The position numbers and the translations under genes were made by a program. DNA of 64,000 bases, taken from the NCBI GenBank assembly GCA_035578905.1, contig JAQJVL010000258.1, positions 682,001-746,000 of the forward strand, given 5' to 3'. The stretch's first letter is position 1. Every line of letters starts with the position of its first letter. Of the stretch, positions 36,522 through 48,034 are shown piece after piece. The notes below the pieces were generated by a model. That model made no database searches. It saw only the letters and a list, made by a program, of their open reading frames with translations, and was not told where the DNA came from. This DNA is from Stictocephala bisonia (lineage: Eukaryota > Arthropoda > Insecta > Hemiptera > Membracidae).

Positions 36522-36652
36522 TAGATCTTCTAGGCTAGTTTTACCTTCGTCAGCATATTACTAATTAGCAATTATATTACTAATTTTTTTCTATTCCTTT
36601 GTAGATATTGTACATTATATTGATCATTATTTAAACATTCGAAATATCTTAG

Positions 36653-37182
36653 ACATGCTAATAGGCAGATAGGTTTAAGCATCAGGTCTTAACTGAGCCA
36701 CTTAAACATGCTAATAGGCAGATAGGTTTAAGGACCAGGTCTTAACTGAGCCACTTAGACATGCTAATAGGCAGATCGGTTTAAGGATCAGGTCTTAACT
36801 GAGCCACTTAGACATGCTAATATGCAGATAGGTTTAATGATCAGGTCTTAACTGAGCCACTTAGACATGCTAATAGGCAGATATGTTTAAGGACCAGGTC
36901 TTAACTGAGCCACTTAGACATGCTAATATGCAGATATGTTTAAGGACCAGGTCTTAACTGAGCCACTTAGACATGCTAATATGCAGATATGTTTAAGGAC
37001 CAGGTCTTAACTGAGCCACTTAGACATGCTAATATGCAGATAGGTTTAATGATCAGGTCTTAACTGAGCCACTTAGACATGCTAATAGGCAGATATGTTT
37101 AAGGACCAGGTCTTAACTGAGCCACTTAGGCATGCTAATAGGCAGATAGGTTTAAGGACCAGGTCTTAACTGAGCCACTTAG
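36653..37182. repeat. 53-bp minisatellite, 10 copies
   Basis: Ten 53-bp units: ACATGCTAATAGGCAGATAG, GTTTAAGGACCAGGTC, TTAACTGAGCCACTTAG. It is unrelated in sequence to the 53-bp array at 12061 despite the equal period. Units 4 and 8 share AATGATC and units 5-7 and 9 share GATATG, suggesting a 4-unit duplication. Confidence 0.96.
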
Positions 37183-38150
37183 AAGTTTGTAATTGCGCAA
37201 CGGCAAATTGCTTTTGAGTGCTGAAAGCCGTTGAAGGATGGTAGAGCAGATCGACAAGTTATGGAAAGTTGTACTAGGATGTCTTGTAGTTGATAGTAGC
37301 AGAACACTTCACCTCTTGAATATTTATCTATTACGACATTTAATTTTAACTAATTTACAAATGCAGTAATTACATGTGTTTTTTACGTTCAAATCGACGG
37401 ATATTTCACTCAACATATCATTAAAGTGGGAGTAAACACAATTTATTTTCCAGAATAAAAGTCATTAAAATGTATTTTATATGCGTCTACAAATAAAGTC
37501 TAATAATGTTCTTTTTGTACATTATTTTAATGAAATAAAATAGCTTGATGACATTTATTGTTTGATTCATCGAATGTTCAGCCGCTAATATGTTTATGAA
37601 ATGTTAACTTAAATGTATATCATATTTAACTTAAATGAAAATATTATTCTAATAGTAATTTATGGAAAACTATACTTCTTTATAAACTATACGCAGAATT
37701 ATATTATAATTTTGAAAATGTGTTCTTTATGTAAACTTATTCTCTCAATGATTTTTAAGTGTAAATATAAACCATCCATGCATCGGAGTGTTTTATAACA
37801 GCTAAATATATAAAAAGGATAATAGATAATCTATTACTTCAAAATTGTTTAAGATTCTTCGTCATTTATGTAAAATTATTAGGTGTTCTCAAACAAAAAA
37901 CTATAATAGAAATTAAATTAATATAGGTAAATCAACCTCAGCATTTCTTACACTAATTCTTATATTATAAAAATGTTATTTTTCATTAATATTTTCTACA
38001 TAATAATATTAATAAAAGAGTAACAAGCTGACACAGTGTTTCGACTGTTTTAAAGAGTCCATATTTACAATATTGTTTATACTTAATTTAGGAGTATTCT
38101 ACAAACTAAGAACGAAATTAAAAAAAATAAACTAATACTAATCCAAGAAT
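37183..38150. other. AT-rich stretch, nothing recognisable
   Basis: No gene or transposon seen. Confidence 0.45.
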
Positions 38151-38626
38151 GAGTTTCACTAAGACCCTGGTACCTAATGAGTTTCACAAAGACCCTGGTA
38201 CCGGATGAGTTTCACAAAGACCCTGGTACCGGATGAGTTTTACAAAGACCCTGGTACCGGGTGAGTTTCATAAAGACCCTGGTACCTAATAAGTTTCACA
38301 AAGACCCTGGTACCGGATGAGTTTTACAAAGACCCTGGTACCGGGTGAGTTTCACAAAGACCCTCGTACCTAATGAGTTTCACAAAGACCCTGGTACCAG
38401 ATGAGTTTCACAAAGACCCTGGTACCGGATGAGTTTTACAAAGACCCTGGTACCGGGTGAGTTTCATAAAGACCCTGGTACCTAATGAGTTTCACAAAGA
38501 CCCTGGTACCGGATGAGTTTTACAAAGACCCTGGTACCGGGTGAGTTTCACAAAGACCCTGGTACCTAATGAGTTTCACAAAGACCCTGGTACCGGATGA
38601 GTTTCACAAAGACCCTGGTACCGGAT
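38151..38626. repeat. 28-bp minisatellite, 17 copies, with 196-bp higher-order order
   Basis: Seventeen 28-bp units GAGTTTCACAAAGACCCTGG-TACCNNAT. Three types can be told apart: a (ends CCTAAT), b (ends CCGGAT) and c (TTTTAC and ends CCGGGT). The order is abbcabc abbcabc abb, a 7-unit (196-bp) period, confirmed by the CATAAAG mark present only in units 4 types apart at positions 5 and 12. Almost every unit has a GGTACC palindrome. Confidence 0.95.
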
Positions 38627-39799
38627 GATTTTTGCTCAGTTATTTGTAATTCGTTTGTTTTCGGGATGAGGTGTTACAAATTAATTTACTAACATTGATT
38701 AAAGCTCCAAATAAGTTTATAACTACTATAATGTTTATAAGCAAGTATCTCTTGTAAATGAACGTATTTTTTCCTTCAAATTATTGTTGGTACTTACAAT
38801 TTTTGTTAAATATATGCCTGTTTGTTAAATGTATAACTTAACATACAAGTTATTATTACCATTTCCTCAAAAGTTTGATAAAATATTGGAAATATAATTG
38901 TATGTATATGCCATTGTTTACATACTCAAAAGACAAATGAACATATATTATGATAATTTAAAGAACAAAGTTCGTGTACGTGTTACTTTTGTTAATCAAT
39001 GATTTTTTTTAAGGAAGAAGAATATATATTTAATGTTATTAGGTGCATCAATTCTTCATTCTTTCAAGTTTTAAATTGTAAAATCCAGTAACTTTCTTCA
39101 TCATGATAAAAATATAATGTATTGCACGATTCCTTAATAATTTAATTGAAACTGCAAAAGACCATAATAAGGTTTTCTTTAAATATGAGGCCACGCTTAA
39201 TTTGGTGTGAAATCTAAAGTGTATTTCCTTCACGCTATAACTCTTTGAGGAAATACATATAGTAAGAAAAAAATGTGTGAGAACAAATATTTAAAAATTT
39301 AGCGATTTCTTGAGAACATTATAGCATTTTATAGTCATTATTAACAATGCAAACTCGATTTATTTAAGAAACCGTCTTATTATAAAGTTGTTCGTTAAAA
39401 CATTCATACATTTTTTTTCAAAGATATTATAGAAACAGGTCAATACATAAAGCTCTATTTCATATAAACAACATAAGCTTTAAATATTAAGCCTTAAACA
39501 ATGAAAATGTTCTACATTACTACTAAACAATGCACCGTTTATTACCATTAATAGTTTTATTTCTGATCAATAATAAATCGTTTATTTCCGCAATTATGTA
39601 CAATGTGAACAAAACAATATTTTCTTGGAAAAGTTAAATAACTACCAACATCCAGTAACTGGTAGTTATAATACAAATAATAGATAAAATAAAGTCCTTC
39701 TTAGGTGAGTCTTCTTATAAATCCACTTCACTGAAGCGTCCACTGTGAAGCGTGTGTAAAATAATACAAAAGTAATCTACTTAAATAAGCTATTAAAAG
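38627..39799. other. AT-rich stretch, nothing recognisable
   Basis: A 61-codon minus frame at 39048-39233 is not convincing. No repeats seen. Confidence 0.45.
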
Positions 39800-39998
39800 T
39801 ATATATACATTATAAGTTTTATTGCAAAGTAAATTAACAAACTATAGATGTAAGTGTGCTTACTATATCTGCAATATCAATTAACGAATTTTTTAGCATT
39901 TTTGAAAATAAATTAAACCTGTTTATTTGTTTAATTTCTTGTGGTAACAAGTTGAAATACTTTGGGCCTAAGAACAAAAATATTTTAGAGAAAAATAC

Positions 39999-41206
39999 GG
40001 TAATTCTGAGCAATTATCCGGTCAACTCCGATATTTCTCAAACTTTCGTATAATGTTATAGACAAGGAAAGACAGTAATAGAATGCAAAATTAGACGTCG
40101 CAAACGTAATGCGATAAGGCAGGAAGCGATAACGACAAGCGATAACGGGGTCGAAGTCCAAGCCGAGCCTAGTGACTCTGAACGCTGTTGCTGCAGGTCA
40201 GTTCTGTGCGTGATGTCGGCTAGTGCTAGTAGTGTGAACCCGTTTCTATGTTTTCAATGTGAAAATACTATTTTGAGTTTTGCTGTGTTGTCAGATGATT
40301 CCGATCGTTTAGATACATTTTTGTATAATCATGGTGTTTTGCCACGAGATAAAATATGCCCATCATGTAGAAGTGTTATGTCATTAAACATTAATAAGCA
40401 CAATTTTAATTGCTACAACTACATTACAACAGTAGATAAGCATAAGAAAAAAATAAAAAAACAGTGCAAGAAATCAGTGTCTCAGTTTAAGAACACGTGG
40501 TTTGAAAATCATAATTTATCAAAGCAAGCTATTTGCCGCTTTGTCGTTTGCTGGGCGTTACTAAAGCCTCCCCGTCATGATGTGTTGAAACACGAACTTG
40601 AGCTGTCTGACCATGCAGTTGTAGACTGGAGTAACTACTTAAGAGAAGTGTGCGTAGTGGTTTGTAGTGACGAATCTCAGGTGATCGGTGGACCAGGCAA
40701 GACTGTCGAAATCGACGAAGCGAAAATAGGAAAACGTAAATACAATCGGGGTAGAATCATAAAGGGTGAATGGGTTTTTGGAGGTTTTGAAAGAGAATCT
40801 AAAAAATGTTTTTTGTCGACCCCGAGACTGGTGCGCATACGCAACACATTGAACGTTTGTGGAGGGAGGTGCGGGGAAGCGTGCCTCGATACGGAAACCG
40901 AAAACAACATTTTATCGGCCATTTAGCAGAGTTTATGTTTAAAAGAAAGCACTCTGATTACAAAACAAGAGTGCATCATCTATTCAGAGCAATTGGCCAT
41001 CTGTATAACGGTGAAAACGAACACCCTAACATCACTCGTGAAGCTGATACAGATAGCGAGTCAGATGACTACTAAGGTAAGTTTCACAATATATTTTCCT
41101 TTTCCAACTCTTATTTCGGTCTGAATATTGATATTTACTACTCTACATATATCATCGTTAAGTTTGAGAAATATCGGAGTTGACCGGATAATTGCTCAGA
41201 ATTACC
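39999..41206 (+). mobile_element. Merlin-superfamily DNA transposon, internally deleted
   Basis: Perfect 47-bp terminal inverted repeats (39999-40045 and 41160-41206) start GGTAATTCTGAGCAATTATC. They bound a 1208-bp element holding an ISXO2/IS1016-type transposase, which defines Merlin. Merlin usually duplicates 8-9 bp of target; the flanks here (AAAAATAC on the left, AATAAATT on the right) do not match well. The perfect TIRs imply recent activity, possibly of this deletion derivative moved by a full-length relative. Confidence 0.88.
40213..41075 (+). pseudogene. Merlin (ISXO2-like) transposase with central deletion
   Basis: From the ATG at 40213 the first frame reads a zinc-ribbon-like region (KICPSCRSVM...NFNC), a helical DNA-binding part (NHNLSKQAICRFVVCWALL), and the start of the catalytic core: VEIDEAKIGKRKYNRGR with the first catalytic Asp, then EWVFGGFERESKKCF. 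At about 40806-40820 the sequence jumps to another frame reading FVDPETGAHTQHIERLWREV, the last catalytic block with its Glu, and a C-terminus ending SESDDY. The segment with the second catalytic Asp is missing, and the join is out of frame. The joint lies in a T-run (TGTTTTTTGT), pointing to a deletion at short homology. The enzyme is inactive as written. Confidence 0.85.
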
Positions 41207-41540
41207 AATAAATTGACTTTACCAGTGTTACCACTCATCTTGTAAAACGTTTGAAGAACTTTGAAAATAAACAGATTTTTTACTGGTAAAATTTTAAGTT
41301 GCTTAAATAGTTTTTCAGTGTGATCTTTTGGGTTTCTAAATAAAATTTTACGAATAAAATACTTTTGTGTAACAAAAATCTTATTTAATAAATAATCATG
41401 AGTTCCGCCCCAAAACTCGATTCCGTATCGCAAACGAGAATCTACAAGTGCAAAATATAACGTCCCTAAAAAGGAAGCATCGCATATATTCCTCAGAAAA
41501 TAAAATGTTATAATAGATTTTTTTTAGAATACCTGCAATG

Positions 41541-42760
41541 AAGTCAGTATACAGACTATGTTGGTTATATAAGGTGAATATACTATATTAACATTAATTG
41601 GGTTTTTAAATGGGAATTTATTAAAAGAAAAATCTAACAGAAGACGTACCGCAAGGTTAAGCTTCTGTTGGATGAAAGAAATGACAGTTAACAATACCTT
41701 GATAACAATTTTAACTGATACATATTGTTTGGAATTAAGTTTACATTGGGCACGTGCATAACAACTAGTGTATTGGAGTATTAACAGAAAATGACAAATG
41801 TACAGCGTTCAAACCTCCACAACATTCACACAATCTGAATACATTCGCTTATCGACAACCGTTCTTTACAGAGAAACCTTTTGTCAGTTTGGCCACCAAC
41901 CAACCATTTGGCTTATCCTATCATTGAATGGAAGAACGGTTGAATATTTATTGTTTCTGCATATGTAGGGATTACATATCTTGTAAACAATTATATATAT
42001 TGCAATAAAGTATATTATTCAATAAATTTGGTTTATGTTAACGTGTATAAAAGTGTTAAAGTATGATAGTATCAAATACAATGAAATTCATACAATATTT
42101 TATTATTTAAAAGGATTTCAAAATCTATAAACTCTTTACTTATTTAATTAAATCGAATTATCTACTGACCAAATAGAGGGATATACAGAGTATAATTAAT
42201 ATAACTAGAAAGCCTAAGTTTTCTTCCATAACTAAAAAAGTCTTTAAAATGAATTAAAAGGTAAATAAAATTCGTAAAAACGCATTGACTTATTTTAAAA
42301 TAAAAAACTGATATATATATATTACTTATAAGTGCAAATTTGCTTAACAGACTTAATAAAAACTTGACTCCATATGACATTTAACTATAGAAATATTAAA
42401 CAATTTATTACCAAAAAACTGATATAAACCAACTTTCACCATCTTCCTTTTAATGTATTATTGCTGTTTTTTTTTATTTTTTATAAGTAACACTTACTAG
42501 CAAGTAAAGTAAATACAAATAACGAATGTATGATATATAACTTTTTAAATGCGTGAAATAGTGTATTAACTATTTCATTAACTAATTAAATACTATATGC
42601 ATACTTCGAGCAAAACCATGGATCAAAATTAATACGAACAGTATAACGAGGATAATTGCCATTTCTATTTCTTAAACTATTCTACTGATTCTGCAATATA
42701 TACTCTCAATTAATTACCACGTTCATCATTTTATGTGTTACCTTAAGACACAGGAAAATT
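41541..42760. other. AT-rich stretch, nothing recognisable
   Basis: No coding or repeat signature found. Confidence 0.45.
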
Positions 42761-43390
42761 ATCAGTTCAGTATCCTGAAGGCTTTGGGATATTGATAGGC
42801 AACTTAGGAGTTTGTGTTTGATTGCCGTGACTAATTGCAAATGTCATACTTGTTATCAGAATGGATTGATTCAGCTCTGGATGTAATATAACGTACTTAT
42901 AAAGGGGTTTCCGAAAATGTAGTAACACTTTTAAATTGTTTTCCTGGTTAGCATACCCATCTAAACAGATAAATGTCCTGCTATGATAATATTATTGGTT
43001 TACTAACGAGTTTTCCCAACTAAAAAAAAAAAATTATAACTAAACACAAAGATAATGTTATATTATTACTAAACCCTTATCATAAGTATATTAATGTACC
43101 TATATAATATTTAAACAATGTTATTATGTACGTCAAACCTTTACGAGTCTTTACTACTAGAATCTTATGTAGTAGTATGTGGTCTTTTGGCATGCATAAT
43201 TTAAAGCATGAAAACAAGTTGTTGTTCATGATCAGTAGCCTTTAACAATTTTAACACCCAAATTATATATCCTCTACAAATATACATCTACGAATCAAGT
43301 CAATTAGTCATCTTCATCGGTGTCCAATGTACACGTACTTGACGATGTGGGGAGTCACTTAAGGGTTGACTTCAAACTAGATGTTCTTTT
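42760..43390 (+). repeat. Dispersed repeat of unknown class, copy 1 of 2
   Basis: Two blocks match 60680-61170 in the same order and orientation. The first contains CAGTATCCTGAAGGCTTTGG and GTTTGTGTTTGATTGCCGTG; the second contains GTCCAATGTACACGTACTTG and GGGGAGTCACTTA. The spacer between blocks differs in length (about 330 bp here, 200 bp there). No TIR, ORF or tail identifies its class. Strand is arbitrary. Confidence 0.65.
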
Positions 43391-43604
43391 CTTTCTTTAA
43401 GTTGATACTAAGAATTACAAGTCTTTAGTAAACAAAACAATAAAAAGACTAATCGGAGTTTCATATTCGTAATACAAAAAATATAAGCCAAATCACGTTA
43501 CGTGAAAGTTGGCCATACTCTTTGTGTTCGGTTAAAACTATATTTTTCAAATGTTAGGATCAATACATAAAATCTTATACGAATAGCCTCAAGACTATCA
43601 AATT

Positions 43605-43765
43605 ACAGAGGACTTTACTGCACAGTCAGATTTTGACGGTGAAATAAATAGTAACTTCCTCACTTTGTCCACGCCACATGGCTTGAGGCATATCAGTTTC
43701 ATTATAACAGCTTTTACTAGCGGTTTTGTTATTTTTACAGAACCAGTTGTATGAGAGTATAAATC
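43605..43765 (-). repeat. Dispersed repeat of unknown class (copy of 28135-28290)
   Basis: Shares CTTTGTCCACG..ATGGCTT and ATC(A/T)GTTTC(A/G)TTAT blocks with 28135-28290. Function and parent element unknown. Confidence 0.45.
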
Positions 43766-45667
43766 ATTATAAATAGAGTACTGTAATTTTGTTCTTTAAA
43801 ACATAAATATATTGCTCATATAGTGTTATTTAACGTACATTATATCAGATTTAATAACATATTTTTAATATTTTAATATAAAAGTATGTAAAAAAGAATT
43901 GTTTCAGAATGATTGTAAAGCAAGCGTACTTATTTGAAATCGTGTCTTTATTTAATTTATTTTGAATACTAAGGTAATAGTTTCGTAATAATTGATTACT
44001 TACGTTTAATACATTCAAACAAATCGGATTGGTTAACTTAAAATAAATCAAATTAATAATGATTGTTAATTGGTTGATTAAATGTTTTACTAATGTAGAA
44101 GAAAGTAAATTAGGTATCCTATTAAATTATTTTGTGAAACTTATGCATTAGGCCTACTAGTTAAATGTCTGTATATACTTTAAACTATATTTTATGATTT
44201 GCTTACAATGGGTTTTAAATTTCAAAAGTGCAAATAGTTAGTGACTGTTTGTCCTTTAGTTCCGGTTGAGTTATTCTAGTAAATTGTGGTGAACAGTCAG
44301 TTTCATAAATCATGGTGTAATTTACATGTCAAGTGAATTCATGTAATTAAATTTTGTCAATCAGTGTTTAGCCTATCTTGTATTTACTACCAATAATATC
44401 ACAACAGAGATCGTATGACAATATGCAAGTTTTGTTGTGTGGCCTTACTGTTTATTATCCAACTGATCAGTTAGTCTATAGAAAACTGTTTCTCATTTTT
44501 ATTCAAGATATGACCGATATCCGTTTTCCAGACAAACACACTGAATTATGAATTAAAATATGGCTTTCAACGTTTTATTAAAAAAAAGAAATTTACTTTT
44601 TTTTATTTTCCAGAGAGAGTACCTATATTGTACCTATAGACTTTTCCTACACCCATATTTGATGGCATATTCAATTAGAGGTTCGATTTAAAGCCCAAAT
44701 TTGTAGGCAAATTCTAAATCCTAAGCTGAATATGTATATAGATTGTGTATAATGTTCAATAGCATGATTCCAAATCTGTGATTTATCCTTCGTTTTCCTT
44801 TGTGATATTTAAACTTTAGATGGTAGATGAACAGGTTTTTTTGTGATTAATTAAATTCAGTGATAACACGGCCTATTCGTGAAACATGAGGCTATCATCC
44901 CTGATAGTCAAGGACTTTTAGTCAAGATTATATATGACGTAAGTTCAAATCCTGGAGGGATAGGAAGTATTTATTAGTGATTATCTAATATTTGTTTATT
45001 CTAAATCATTAACCCGCAGGAGACCATCCATTAATCTCTATTAATAAGATGAGAAGGAATGTATTCTTTTCTTTCCGTAGAAAACACATGGTCTCAACAA
45101 ATATATAATAAAACTTATATTATACCCTCACATATTTTTAATTAAATTAAATTTTTTTTTAGTTACTACTATTATTGACCTTTCATTCCAATGCTGTAAA
45201 ATAAAATGTTTAAGTGAAATATTCATAAAATATATTTCCGAGATTAAGGATTGGTATGATCGACACACGTGTGAAAGGGAGAGCCTGTGTCTCTCGCCTG
45301 TTGAATACGTATCACAGCTGGCCAGTTCTGTCATGTCCACGCTCGGGGCAGACGTGTTTCTGCTCATTACAAGCTTTCCTGCTTTACAACAATCAAATGA
45401 ATGACAATTGTGTTATGTAAGCTGTTATTTTAGAATTTTCTGCATATAATTTTAAAATTGTAAAATGTAGTATGTTGTAGTTATTAATAATAGTTATTAT
45501 TAAAAAAGAAACTAATAACGGTAACTAAGCTAAATATTGTGTCACTAGATGGATTCGTGATCATAGGAACATCTGATTTGTAAATAAGTTTATCAGTATG
45601 AAAAATAAGTGAACATATATGTACTCAAACATTATCTTAGAGTAATGAGGGTGTTAATAGTTATATA
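43766..45667. other. AT-rich stretch, with a less AT-rich patch
   Basis: 45240-45370 is GC-richer and contains the palindrome CACACGTGTG and a short minus-strand frame (79 codons) of unknown nature; probably an old repeat. Confidence 0.4.
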
Positions 45668-45678
45668 GGGGTAATAGG

Positions 45679-45710
45679 CCTAATATCGCACCTTAGCCTA
45701 ATATCGCACC
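45679..45710 (+). promoter_or_regulatory. Two left-end copies of the TAATATCGCACC motif
   Basis: CCTAATATCGCACC at 45679-45692 (inside the TIR) and again at 45697-45710. Together with 46036-46050, 46061-46074, 48176-48189 and 48372-48385 (the last two inverted) they form a repeated subterminal site. Likely transposase binding sites by analogy with other DNA transposons; this is inference. Confidence 0.6.
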
Positions 45711-45902
45711 CCCTGTGATCCAGCCAAGGAGGTGCTGTAGCCTGGCGGAAACCGGTTCAACTAGTGTCTAGCAAGCAGCCATTAGACCTGTGAGCGTGTT
45801 GGTTAGAGAATCAGTTGCGTTTTGTGTGTGGAACGGTTTAAATCTTTTGTCTAAATCTAAAGTTTTTGACGACTTAGTTTACGCTGATTAACTGTCTCAA
45901 GG

Positions 45903-46169
45903 GTAAGTACTATTCCTTCTATTAGTATCTTACACACTATCTAGGGATCATGTAGTTTAACTAAATGTATTTGTCAGTAGCTTCGTGCTCATAGTTTATT
46001 GGTCAGGGTCGGCCATATTGTGAAGTCATGTTGGTCCTAATATCGCAACCCAAGCCTAGTCCTAATATCGCACCGTGCGATATTATGCACACTGTTTGTT
46101 TCGCTTATTCTAAACTCGTGATTTCTTTATTGGTGACCTGCAACATAGGCCTAATCTTTATTGTTGCAG
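45903..46169 (+). other. Predicted 5' leader intron of the pogo transposase
   Basis: A strong donor (AAGG/GTAAGTAC at 45899-45910) and an acceptor (CTAATCTTTATTGTTGCAG ending at 46169) bracket 267 bp. The transposase ATG follows the acceptor immediately at 46170. No other ATG in frame lies upstream. The intron holds three of the element's TAATATCGCAC motifs. Confidence 0.6.
46063..46085. promoter_or_regulatory. Perfect palindrome made of two motif copies
   Basis: TAATATCGCAC, one C, GTGCGATATTA: an 11+1+11 perfect inverted repeat 85 bp before the transposase start. Each arm equals the core of the subterminal motif of this transposon. It would suit a dimeric binding site, perhaps for autoregulation; inference. 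Confidence 0.55.
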
Positions 46170-48034
46170 ATGCCACAAAAAAAGAGAAAGCAGTGGACCG
46201 AGGAAAGTATGAAGAATGCTATAACTGCTGTGCGAAATAAGAAAATGGGCCTGGGACGTTCGTCCAAGCAATTTGATGTTCCAAAATCCACGTTGAAAGA
46301 TAAAGTTAATTCTGGAGAACAAGACTTAGATAAATTAGTTAAAACTAAACTTGGAAGGAAGCCCGTCCTTCCTAATGACCTTGAGAAATCCCTTGTAAAA
46401 TATTGCCTGGATATGGAGACCAGGTTTTATGGATTATCTGCTAAAGATTGCAAGCAAATTGCATTCCAGTTGGCTGAAAAAAATTCTTTACAACACCCTT
46501 TTAACAAGTCCAATAATACAGCCGGATGGAAATGGCTCCACTCATTTATGAGGAGGCATCCAGAGCTTAGTTTAAGGAAACCACAGCCTACATCAATGAA
46601 GCGAGTACGGGGGTTTACTAAAGAAAACGTGAATAAATTTTTTGAAATTTTTGAACCACTAATGGAAAAAATAAACCATGATCCAAAGAAGCTGTACAAT
46701 TGTGATGAAACTGGCCTCACTATTGTGCAACATAAGACAACAAAAGTCATGGCTTTAAAAGGCAAACGCCAAGTTGGCTCTGTGTCTTCTGCAGAGAGGG
46801 GTTCTTTGATTACGGTTGTCACATGTATGAGTGCAACAGGGCACTTTATTCCTCCTTTATTAGTGTTTCCTAGAAAGAATAAAAAACCTGAGCTCCTAGA
46901 TGGGGCTCCCAACGGTAGTGCAGCCGCCTACCACAAGTCGGGATGGATAGAGTCAGAAAGTTTCCTTCAATGGTTTGAAAATCAGTTTCTAGAGAGCGTG
47001 AAGCCTACAAAAGAAGATCCAGTAATCCTGGTATTAGACGGGCACTATTCTCACACTAGAAACCTACCGTTACTTGATTCAGCTAAGGAAAACGGAGTGC
47101 ATATAGTGAGTTTGCCTCCTCACTGCTCACATAAAATGCAGCCTCTTGATCGATCATTCATGTTCCCCCTGAAGACTTACTATGGTCAAGAAATAGAAAA
47201 CTGGCTGAAACAAAACGTAGGGAGGGTGGTTACGCATTTTCAGATTGCAAAACTGTTTGCTGAAGCTTACAAAAAGTCAGCAACAGTTGCTTCAGCCGAA
47301 CATGGGTTCAGAGTAACTGGACTTTACCCATTGAATAAAAACATATTCAAAGACTTTGAATTTGCAGTGATTGATTCTGACGAGACCACACACCGAGAAG
47401 ACAATGACAATCACAGACACAATCACAGACAAATGACAGTGGTCCAGGAGAAACTATTTTGATCGGACAAGAACAACCTGAACCCCAACCTGGACCCAGT
47501 GGTCTCCAAGTTCCCAAGGTATTTCCGATAGATATAAGTCCTTTGCCCCAACTAAACAAAAATGTTGAAGCGAAAAAAAGAGGACGACCAAATTGCCCGG
47601 CAACCGTTCTGACAAGTACTCCATACAAACTAAAATTAAGTGAAGATCTTGCTAAAAAGGACAAGAAAAAAACGACCAGAAATATTTTTTCAACAAAATC
47701 AAATACAAAAAGCAAGGTTACCTCCAAAATAGAAAATAAACAAAAACTTGTGCAGAAGAAAGAGAGTGTGGGAATGAAGAAAAAGAAAAGAAGACTGTTC
47801 TCAGAGTTATCCTCAGAATCAGACGAAGATATTGACGAACCATTGACAGTTTCTACAGACGATGAAGACAGCGAAAACGATTGTGAGTGCCCTTTCTGCA
47901 ACCAGCCTTACTCAACTGACAAAGGTGGAGAAAAGTGGATTATTTGCACGAAATGTCGCATTTGGTGTCATGAACAATGTTCCGGAGCCACTGATTACAA
48001 AACCTATGTTTGTGATTTTTGTTTAGACAGCTAG
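46170..48034 (+). pseudogene. Pogo/Tigger-type transposase with C-terminal PHD finger, one frameshift
   Basis: Cut-and-paste transposase of about 615 residues. Residues 1-60 form a psq/CENP-B-type helix-turn-helix (KQWTEESMKNAITAVRNKKM ... SKQFDVPKSTLKDK), 65-130 a CENP-B-like second DNA-binding unit (AGWKWLHSFMRRHPELSLRK), and 160-340 the DDE_1 catalytic core with YNCDETGL, LVLDGHYSH and HKMQPLD, i.e. three Asp with 36 residues between the last two. GFRVTGLYPLNKNIF closes the core. At about 47402-47443, within a CAATCACAGAC repeat, the frame shifts; the second frame continues (NDSGPGETILIGQEQP) through a Lys-rich linker to a C4HC3 PHD finger (CPFC ... CTKC ... CHEQC ... CDFC). The start was chosen at the ATG after the predicted acceptor, not at an upstream TTG. 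The frame break may be a real lesion or a sequencing error; otherwise the protein looks functional. Confidence 0.92.

Larger units (their letters stand above)
32162..36555 (-). mobile_element. Near full-length non-LTR retrotransposon with ORF1 and ORF2
   Basis: On the minus strand: ORF1 (36521-35816), a gap of about 180 bp, ORF2 endonuclease-RT (about 35640-32702), then a 3' UTR of about 540 bp. The UTR has a stem-loop (AGGACCTCCT at about 32333 pairing with AGAGGTTCCT at about 32360) and terminates with AATAAA and TATTCT-type repeats at 32162-32195. This order is that of CR1/Kiri/Daphne-type elements. ORF1 lacks its first residues, so the 5' end is slightly truncated. Six lesions in ORF2 show that it is dead. 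Confidence 0.85.
39834..41530 (-). pseudogene. RT C-terminal domain interrupted by transposon
   Basis: See the enclosing element. The two exon-like halves are 41530-41207 and 39998-39834. Compared with the related element at 32702-33469, about 20 residues between the VLQTFYKM block and the LFLGPK block are missing at the insertion point, which suggests loss of about 60 bp of target when or after the Merlin element inserted. Confidence 0.65.
39800..41540 (-). mobile_element. 5'-truncated non-LTR retrotransposon, split by a Merlin insertion
   Basis: Minus-strand RT C-terminal sequence lies on both sides of the Merlin element: 41530-41207 reads FLRNICDASFLGTLYF and RYGIEFWGGTHDYLLNK up to SGNTGKVNL; 39998-39834 resumes with IFLFLGPKYFNLLPQEIK and ends at a TAA. 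An AATAAA on the minus strand at 39818-39823 marks the 3' end. The order and motifs match the C-terminus of the element at 32162-36555, for example its YLFLGPKMFNSIP, but divergence shows a separate family member. Only about 150 residues remain. Confidence 0.75.

Noticed and set aside
36653..38626. Regular arrays as CRISPR
   Set aside because: Units follow each other without unique spacers, and the context is eukaryotic.
40677..40922. 81-codon antisense frame in Merlin
   Set aside because: Shadow of the transposase frame.
45128..45367. 79-codon minus-strand frame with a GC-richer N-terminus
   Set aside because: C-terminal half is low-complexity Lys/Asn/Ile noise and the N-terminal half matches nothing I recognise; more likely an old repeat.
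46427..46912. 161-codon antisense frame, and another at 47347-47901
   Set aside because: Shadows of the pogo transposase coding strand; no independent features.
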